DNA of 37,442 bases from Paludibacteraceae bacterium. Lineage in GTDB: Bacteria > Bacteroidota > Bacteroidia > Bacteroidales > Paludibacteraceae. Positions 32,659 to 37,442 of this stretch are shown one piece after another. The DNA is taken from positions 1 to 37,442 of the forward strand of contig CAJOIZ010000023.1 in assembly GCA_905234835.1 (NCBI GenBank), read 5' to 3'. A program made the translations under genes and the position numbers. How positions within the stretch are numbered: the first letter of the stretch is position 1; each line of letters starts with the position of its first letter. The notes beneath the pieces were generated by a model, which was not told the DNA's origin, ran no database searches, and saw only the letters and a list, made by a program, of their open reading frames with translations.

Positions 32659-34260
32659 ATGTTGGAAAAGTACGATTATCTAATTATAGGCGGCGGTGTA
32701 GCCGGAATGAGTTTTGCGCTCAAGGTGGCGCGTGAGCAGAAGTACCGTATCGCCATCTGCTGCAAGACGACCCTTGACGAGGCGAACACAGCGAAAGCGC
32801 AGGGCGGTGTGGCGAGTGTGACCAATCTGTTGCAGGACGATTTTGACAAGCATATCCACGACACGATGGTGGCGGGTGACTGGCTCAGCGATCCGGCTGC
32901 GGTCGAGCAGGTGGTGAGGAACGCGCCTGCGCAGATTGAGGAACTGGTCCACTGGGGCGTTAACTTCGACAAGAACGCCGACGGGCAGTTCGACCTTCAC
33001 CGCGAGGGCGGACACTCCGAGTTCCGTATCCTCCACCATGCCGACGACACGGGCGCGGAGATTCAGCGCGGGCTGATGGAGTCTGTACGTCACAACCCGT
33101 TCATCACTGTGCTGGAGAACCACTTTGCGGTGGAGATTATCACGCAGCACCACCTCGGACAACTCGTCACGCATCATACGCCCGACATCGAGTGCTATGG
33201 CGCATATATCCTCAACCCCGACACGCAGAAGATTGACACCTACCTGAGCCGTATCACGGTCATTGCCACGGGTGGAGTAGGGGCTATCTATAGTTCGACC
33301 ACCAACCCCAATATAGCCACCGGCGACGGCATAGCGATGGTGCATCGTGCGCGCGGACAAATAAAAGATATGGAGTTCGTCCAGTTCCATCCGACTGCGT
33401 TGTTCCACCCGGGGGAGACCCACCCCGCGTACCTTATCACTGAGGCGATGCGTGGCTATGGAGGCATCTTGCGGCTGCCCGACGGGGAGGAGTTCATGCA
33501 GAAGTACGATGAGCGCCTGAGCCTTGCGCCCCGCGACATTGTGGCACGTGCCATAGACAACGAAATGAAGATTCACGGCTTGGACCATGTCTGCTTGGAT
33601 GTCACGCACAAGGACCCAGAAGAGACGCGGCGCCATTTCCCCAATATCTACCAAAAGTGCCTGAGCATCGGCATTGACATCACGAAGGACTATATCCCCG
33701 TAGCCCCCTGCGCGCATTATATGTGTGGCGGCATACGTGTCAACCTCAACGGCGAGAGCACTATCCGCCGTCTCTATGCCATCGGCGAGTGCAGTTGCAC
33801 GGGCCTGCATGGTGGCAACCGCCTTGCCAGCAACTCCCTCATCGAAGCCGTCGTCTATGCCGATGTGGCTGCCAAGCACAGCCTGCGCATTATCTCCGCT
33901 TGCGACTTCAACGACCGCATACCCTCGTGGAACGACGAGGGAACGATGTCCAACGAGGAGAAAGTCCTCATCTCGCAGGACAAGAAGGAGGTGGGGCAGA
34001 TTATGTCCGCTTATGTGGGTATCGTCCGCAGCGACCTCCGTCTGCATCGGGCGTGGGAGCGTCTGGACCTCCTCTATGAGGAGACCGAGGACCTCTTCAA
34101 GCGCGTGCGACCCACGAAGGACATCTGCGAACTGCGCAATATGATTAACGTCGGCTATCTCATCACCCGTCAGGCGCTTGAGCGCAAGGAGAGCCGAGGC
34201 TTGCACTACACCATCGACTATCCCCGTCAGGACCTCACACCCCCCAAGGAGGTATGGTAA
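32659..34260 (+). CDS. nadB: L-aspartate oxidase
   Basis: This FAD enzyme oxidises L-aspartate to iminoaspartate, the first step of de novo NAD synthesis. The 533 residues fit. FAD-binding GGGVAGMSFALK is at 11-22. GGVGAIYSSTTNPNIATGDG and FVQFHPTALF contribute to the active site, as does HYMCGGIRVNLNGESTIRRLYAIGECSCTGLHGGNRLASNSL near 354-395, the typical signature. The C-terminal helical domain ends LHYTIDYPR. Neither nadA nor nadC is in the window. It follows kdsD by 35 bases, and the NlpC/P60 gene starts within its last codons. Confidence 0.96.
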   Translation: MLEKYDYLIIGGGVAGMSFALKVAREQKYRIAICCKTTLDEANTAKAQGGVASVTNLLQDDFDKHIHDTMVAGDWLSDPAAVEQVVRNAPAQIEELVHWGVNFDKNADGQFDLHREGGHSEFRILHHADDTGAEIQRGLMESVRHNPFITVLENHFAVEIITQHHLGQLVTHHTPDIECYGAYILNPDTQKIDTYLSRITVIATGGVGAIYSSTTNPNIATGDGIAMVHRARGQIKDMEFVQFHPTALFHPGETHPAYLITEAMRGYGGILRLPDGEEFMQKYDERLSLAPRDIVARAIDNEMKIHGLDHVCLDVTHKDPEETRRHFPNIYQKCLSIGIDITKDYIPVAPCAHYMCGGIRVNLNGESTIRRLYAIGECSCTGLHGGNRLASNSLIEAVVYADVAAKHSLRIISACDFNDRIPSWNDEGTMSNEEKVLISQDKKEVGQIMSAYVGIVRSDLRLHRAWERLDLLYEETEDLFKRVRPTKDICELRNMINVGYLITRQALERKESRGLHYTIDYPRQDLTPPKEVW

Positions 34261-35201
34261 GAGTCATTGCGCTCCATAGTGTCATTCCCCTGCGTGCCGA
34301 GCCGTCCGAGACGTCGGAGATGCTCACCCAGATGCTCTTCGCTGAGACGGCGGAGGTGCTCGAGGATGCGCGCCGATGGACCCGTATACGCTTGCATCAG
34401 GACGGACAGGAAGGCTGGGCGGACACCAAGATGCTCACACCCATGTCCGATGAGGAATGGATGGACTACAAGCGCAACGAAACCATTGCTTTGCAGGCGA
34501 ATAAGAACTTCATCCCGCGGGTCGCCCTGCCTGTGACGTATGCCGTGAGCGAGAACAACGGACAGACCATTCCTTTGGCTGCTGGTACGCGGCTGCTCTC
34601 GTATAGTAGCGGTGTTTTCTCCCTCTTGGGTGTGCGCTTCCGCATTGACCCGCAGGCGGTGCTCGTGGCTCCTTTGGCGATAACTCTTGACAGCCTCATG
34701 CAGACCACACGTTTCTTCCTCAATATACCCTATCTGTGGGGCGGGAAGAACGCTATGGGTATGGATTGTTCGGGCTTCACGCAGACTATCTGCTCGCTGT
34801 TTGGGATTAATCTGCCGCGCAATGCGTCCGAGCAGTACGACCTCTCGCAGCGGATTAGCAAGCGCGATACGCAGTTCAGTACGGTCAATCCTGTCTATTC
34901 ATTGGAGCACGCTATGCCTGGTGACCTTGCTTTCTTCGACCATCCTGCTGTGCTGGATGAGGACACCCCGCAGTCATCTACCGAGATTGAGCGTGTCCCG
35001 TTGCCCACTACTACGATTGAGCAACCGCATGTCACCCATGTGGGTATCTTGTTGGACAGGAAGCGTATTATCCACTGTTCGGGTCGTGTCAAGGTGGAGC
35101 ATATTGACCATCATGGTATTCTCTCGATGGAGACCGCCGATGCCGCCCATCCCGATGGCCGCTACACCCATCACCTCGTCCACCTCTCCCGCGCCGTCTA
35201 A
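34254..35201 (+). CDS. NlpC/P60 peptidase with N-terminal SH3 domains, no signal peptide
   Basis: This 315-residue peptidoglycan-peptide hydrolase has an SH3-like domain at 1-62, a second one at about 85-140, and the NlpC/P60 catalytic domain at about 150-300. The catalytic residues are C172 (MDCSGF), H262 (THVGI) and H274 (IIHCSG). The order resembles YkfC-type gamma-D-glutamyl-diamino-acid endopeptidases used in cell-wall recycling. An insertion rich in Asp, Pro and Thr (about 230-260) separates the two halves of the domain. There is no signal peptide, so it probably acts in the cytosol on imported muropeptides. Its ATG overlaps the nadB stop by 7 bases. Confidence 0.88.
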   Translation: MVRVIALHSVIPLRAEPSETSEMLTQMLFAETAEVLEDARRWTRIRLHQDGQEGWADTKMLTPMSDEEWMDYKRNETIALQANKNFIPRVALPVTYAVSENNGQTIPLAAGTRLLSYSSGVFSLLGVRFRIDPQAVLVAPLAITLDSLMQTTRFFLNIPYLWGGKNAMGMDCSGFTQTICSLFGINLPRNASEQYDLSQRISKRDTQFSTVNPVYSLEHAMPGDLAFFDHPAVLDEDTPQSSTEIERVPLPTTTIEQPHVTHVGILLDRKRIIHCSGRVKVEHIDHHGILSMETADAAHPDGRYTHHLVHLSRAV

Positions 35202-35390
35202 CCTCTCCCGCGCCCCTCTCCCTCCCTCTCCCCGCACCCACTCTCCCTTCTCTCCCTCCCCTCTCATAAATTTGCAATTTGCAATTTGAAATCATAAATC
35301 ATAAACTCATAAACCTGAAACTCTCAACTCTCCAACTTCTCTCAACTCTCAACTTTCAACTATAAACTATCATCTGTCAACTATACAAAT
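35202..35390. other. Low-complexity intergenic tract
   Basis: No gene is visible. It starts CT-rich (runs of CTCTCCC), then carries AATTTGC/TTTGCAA microrepeats. ATAAATC and AACTCTCAACT-type A/C/T-rich text follows, part of which recurs at 37250-37320. Confidence 0.6.
35318..35339. repeat. 22-bp block shared with 37272-37293
   Basis: The block begins AAACTCTCAACTCTCCA and ends ACTTC. It recurs exactly about 1.95 kb to the right in the same orientation, with similar ATAAATCATAAAC text before both. The copies bracket the S23-type gene and its flanking repeat arrays. Confidence 0.75.
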
Positions 35391-35456
35391 CACGATAACG
35401 AGTCGATAACGACACGATAACGACACGATAACGAGTCGATAACGACACGACAACGA
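35391..35456. repeat. 11-bp tandem array D (6 units)
   Basis: CACGATAACGA, GTCGATAACGA, CACGATAACGA, CACGATAACGA, GTCGATAACGA and CACGACAACGA stand head to tail. Five of six carry GATA. It lies about 100 bases upstream of the S23-type gene promoter. Confidence 0.92.
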
Positions 35457-35530
35457 CCGCTCATTTTCCCATATAATCCCCGCACCGTATTTTTCCTTTC
35501 GTCACGTTCCCCTCTTTTTCTTCCCAATCC

Positions 35531-35561
35531 TTGCACATCTCTGGAAGACGCAGTATCTTTG
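35531..35561 (+). promoter_or_regulatory. Promoter of the S23-type gene
   Basis: -7 TATCTTTG (35554-35561) with TTG (35531-35533) 20 bases upstream, 43 bases before the ATG at 35605. Confidence 0.75.
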
Positions 35562-35604
35562 CCGCTTGAAGTTGCAAAGACATGCAAAAAGAAAGAATTG
35601 ATTT

Positions 35605-36291
35605 ATGCCTGCACCGGAATTGCAATATAATACCGACGGCACTCCAAGCGTGCTGAGAAAGGCGGTTTTGTATGAAGAACTGAACTTCTACAAACGCAGC
35701 GACATACTTTACCAGATGACAACGGTTTTCTGTGAGCGGTTTCTGCCTAAATACGGCGACCGCACGGTTGACCAGATGGTGCAGGGGGCACGCTCAACCA
35801 AACAGAACATCGTGGAAGGTAGCACCGACGGACAGACATCTGTGGAAACAGAACTGAAACTGCTCGGCATTGCGCGAGGCTCCAACAAAGAACTGCTTGA
35901 GGATTATACCGATTACCTCAAGAAACACGGATTGCAGGAGTGGCGTGGACACAATCCGCGATTCGACGCTCTGCACCGCTTTTGCAAGGAGCATACCGCC
36001 GTTGCTGATTATATGCCTTATCTGCGCAAGTGGACGGACGAAGAGATGGCTAACTGCGCGGTATGTCTCTGCCACATGGTGGACAAGGCTCTTGCGACTT
36101 ACATTAAAAACAAAGACCGAGAGTTTGTGGAGCATGGCGGCATCCGCGAACGCATGACCGCTGCCCGTCTCGGTTACCGCAACAACCAGAAAGAGATAAT
36201 CGAGAGCCTCCGTCACGAAAACGAAGACTTGAAAAAAGAGATACTCCGCCTACAGACGCTTATCCGTTCTCTCGGCGGCAACGCCGGATAA
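35605..36291 (+). CDS. Four-helix-bundle protein (23S rRNA intervening-sequence S23 type) with suffix domain
   Basis: This 228-residue protein has a core (about 30-115) that is the S23/IVS four-helix bundle: YQMTTVFCERFLPKYGDRTVDQMVQGAR, then STKQNIVEGSTDGQTSVETELKLLGIAR and LLEDYTDYL. About 70 further residues follow, matching the suffix-domain variant, and a C-terminal coiled coil (about 195-222, LRHENEDLKKEILRLQTLI). Family members occur in 23S rRNA intervening sequences, and a relative is the Avd protein of diversity-generating retroelements. No reverse transcriptase or rRNA is here. The role is unknown; nucleic-acid binding through basic surfaces is plausible. The gene stands alone between repeat arrays with its own promoter. 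Confidence 0.85.
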   Translation: MPAPELQYNTDGTPSVLRKAVLYEELNFYKRSDILYQMTTVFCERFLPKYGDRTVDQMVQGARSTKQNIVEGSTDGQTSVETELKLLGIARGSNKELLEDYTDYLKKHGLQEWRGHNPRFDALHRFCKEHTAVADYMPYLRKWTDEEMANCAVCLCHMVDKALATYIKNKDREFVEHGGIRERMTAARLGYRNNQKEIIESLRHENEDLKKEILRLQTLIRSLGGNAG

Positions 36292-36320
36292 ATAGAAAAC
36301 GCCTGGTACCCGGCCCCCCC

Positions 36321-36637
36321 GGAAAATCCGTACCCTCCTGTCCCTCCGTCTAATCCGTCTCTCCGGTCTCTCCGGACAATCCGTAATCTCCGTTCCCTCC
36401 GTCTAATCCGTCTCTCCGTTCTCTCCGGCTGATCCGTCCCTCTGGTCTCTCCAGCTAATCCGTATCTCTGGTCCCTCCGACTAATCCGTCTCTCCGTTCT
36501 CTCCGGACAATCCGTGATCTCCGTTCTCTCCGTCTAATCCGTCTCTCCGTTCTCTCCGAATAATCCGTATCTCCGTTCCCTCCGAATAATCCGTATCTCC
36601 GTTCTCTCTGGACAATCCGTAATCTCCGGTCTCTCCG
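36321..36637. repeat. Tandem array of about 12 units, 25-28 bp each
   Basis: Units share the core AATCCGT(A/C)TCTCCG followed by (T/G)(T/G)(C/T)(T/C)CTCCG. They start at 36321, 36349, 36375, 36402, 36428, 36455, 36480, 36506, 36533, 36559, 36585 and 36611. Length differs by one base between 26- and 27-bp units (GTCTCTCC versus GTAATCTCC types). It begins 29 bases after the S23-type gene. The frame shifts between units, so it does not encode a repeat protein. Confidence 0.9.
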
Positions 36638-36666
36638 GAACATCCGGCATTCACTTTGTCAATTGC

Positions 36667-36982
36667 GTCGGAATTGTATTCCGACACGGCTCCTTAGAGC
36701 CGCTTGTAGTGGCTTTGCTTTTCTTCTATTACGTTAGAATCCTATTCTGACACGGCTCCCCAGAGCCGCTTTTTTCTTTGTCTGTTAGCCCCGAATCCTA
36801 TTCGGGTTCAAAACGTATGTCCATTTCGCGGCAATTATATTGCCGCCATGCTTCTTCGTATTTTGCCAATTGTCAATTGGCATTTTTTATGTTGATTGCG
36901 TTCAAATACTATTTGAACCCGGCTCCTCCGAGCCGCCTGTCAAGAATATGTTTTGTCAATTGCGTCCGAATATTATTCGGAC
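36667..36982. repeat. Cluster of seven N5-AAT-N3-ATT-N5 palindromes with three CGGCTC/GAGCCG hairpins
   Basis: Seven palindromes share an AAT-N3-ATT-type centre but have different complementary arms: 36667-36685 (GTCGGAAT/ATTCCGAC), 36733-36751 (GTTAGAAT/ATTCTGAC), 36790-36806 (CCCGAAT/ATTCGGG), 36828-36846 (GCGGCAAT/ATTGCCGC), 36864-36882 (TGCCAATT/AATTGGCA), 36900-36918 (GTTCAAAT/ATTTGAAC) and 36964-36982 (GTCCGAAT/ATTCGGAC). After the first, second and sixth comes CGGCTC-N4-GAGCCG (36687-36702, 36753-36768, 36920-36935). A (G)ATTGCGT lead-in precedes several. The hairpins at 36753 and 36864 are followed by T-runs and could terminate transcription. Confidence 0.9.
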
Positions 36983-37375
36983 ATTATCTCATTTCCAGCC
37001 ATTTACAAAGAAAATGCAAAAAAAGTAAAAAAAGTTGCCTTTTAGGTGATAGATTTTGCCTTTTTCTCGCCTTATATATGGAGGGGTATACTATTCCGCT
37101 ATGAAAGATAATTTTTTGAATCATTTTTGATCATTTTGGACCAATAAGAAAGATGCGTAAGCATCATTTGTTCAATTCGTTTAATTTGTGAACAAAAGGA
37201 AAAAGAAATATTGTTGAATCATTTTAATAAATCACAAACATGCAATCATCAACCATAAATCATAAACCAATAAACTCTCAACTCTCCAACTTCACTCAAC
37301 ATTCAACTCTAAACTCCTAAACAAAAAAAATGCAATTTTTTTGAAGAAAAACTTGCATTTTGCCCAAAAATGTAT
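36983..37375. other. AT-rich non-coding stretch at the right end
   Basis: No convincing gene is visible; short frames here have no recognisable domain. It contains a small GNRA-type hairpin GATGC-GTAA-GCATC near 37152-37165, poly-A/T stretches, and the second copy of the 22-bp block (37272-37293). Confidence 0.5.
37272..37293. repeat. 22-bp block, second copy
   Basis: Exact match to 35318-35339, same orientation, again preceded by ATAAATCATAAAC-like sequence and followed by CTCAAC. Confidence 0.75.
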
Positions 37376-37383
37376 TATCTTTG
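37353..37383 (+). promoter_or_regulatory. Promoter reading off the right edge
   Basis: -7 TATCTTTG (37376-37383) with TTG (37353-37355) 20 bases upstream. The product lies mostly outside the window. An ATG at 37402 opens a frame reading MAHAVRRITSGSQ to the edge. The same bases contain a CTCAC-GCC-GTGAG hairpin (37406-37418), so a structured leader or RNA is equally possible. Confidence 0.6.
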
Positions 37384-37442
37384 CACGTCATTTCAGTGGA
37401 AATGGCTCACGCCGTGAGGCGTATTACAAGTGGCAGTCAGAC

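Noticed and set aside
35390..35587. Minus-strand frame reading repeated RYRVVIDSLS
   Set aside because: It is a translation of the 11-bp array D (three units make 11 codons), with no promoter on that strand.
35605..36291. Avd of a diversity-generating retroelement with the BspA-like protein as its variable target
   Set aside because: No reverse transcriptase, template repeat or variable repeat is visible, and the BspA-like gene is 33 kb away. Only the protein fold family is shared.
36321..36637. CRISPR array
   Set aside because: The units are directly abutting with no unique spacers and no cas genes are present. It is a plain tandem repeat.
36455..36687. Minus-strand Arg/Glu/Asp-rich repeat protein frames over the 26-bp array
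   Set aside because: Unit lengths of 26 and 27 bases change the reading frame continually. The frames exist only because the repeat avoids stop codons; no start signal is seen.

Overview
This window is a contig interior from a member of the Bacteroidales (phylum Bacteroidota). Nearly every solid gene start is preceded by the Bacteroidota -7 element TAnnTTTG, usually TATCTTTG or TAACTTTG, often with a TTTG/TTG box about 20 bases upstream. The gene content agrees: PorQ of the type IX secretion system, a BspA-like repeat surface protein, an M28 glutaminyl-cyclase-like lipoprotein and a KdsA/KdsD cluster. I cannot resolve the family or genus. Core genes have balanced base composition; one accessory gene (6971-8923) is clearly AT-rich.

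Layout. 1-3.2 kb: a two-gene minus-strand unit, a small secreted protein with a PVGDG/hydrophobic/basic tail followed by a BspA-like repeat protein. 3.2-6.3 kb: dnaK diverging from a polyprenyl diphosphate synthase. 6.3-12.6 kb: an accessory region with a long repeat-bearing intergenic stretch, an AT-rich CoiA-like (DUF6035-type) nuclease, a frameshifted WYL regulator, a tiny hydrophobic-peptide locus with convergent promoters, and a two-gene operon of an HTH protein and a nucleotidyltransferase fused to a calcineurin-like metallophosphoesterase. That operon's promoter carries two large palindromes. 12.6-16 kb: a minus-strand run prs, M28 cyclase, sufC and a short sufD, with sufB and sufS absent. 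16.4-19.7 kb: plus-strand SDR, kbl and a BtuF-like lipoprotein, converging on an AraC regulator. 20.9-23.6 kb: minus-strand tRNA-Leu(UAA), porQ, cmk, ispH. 23.7-35.2 kb: a long plus-strand run mfd, gyrB, LOG family, a coiled-coil/GH16-like protein, kdsA, kdsD, nadB and an NlpC/P60 peptidase, with overlapping or tightly spaced junctions. 35.2-37.4 kb: an S23-type four-helix-bundle gene inside a repeat-rich zone.

The most unusual material is of two kinds. First, the HTH / NTase-phosphoesterase operon looks like a toxin-antitoxin or defence module in which a nucleotide-adding and a phosphodiester-cleaving enzyme are joined in one chain. Next to it is a candidate type I toxin-like peptide gene. 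Second, the intergenic DNA is highly patterned. Five separate arrays have unrelated or loosely related units but all share an 11-bp period, about one helical turn. There is a 23-bp array, a 12-unit array of about 26 bp, and a cluster of seven palindromes of the form N5-AAT-N3-ATT-N5 whose arms differ but stay complementary, interleaved with three CGGCTC-N4-GAGCCG hairpins.

Limits: all calls are by eye from sequence, motifs and context. No database search or folding program was run.
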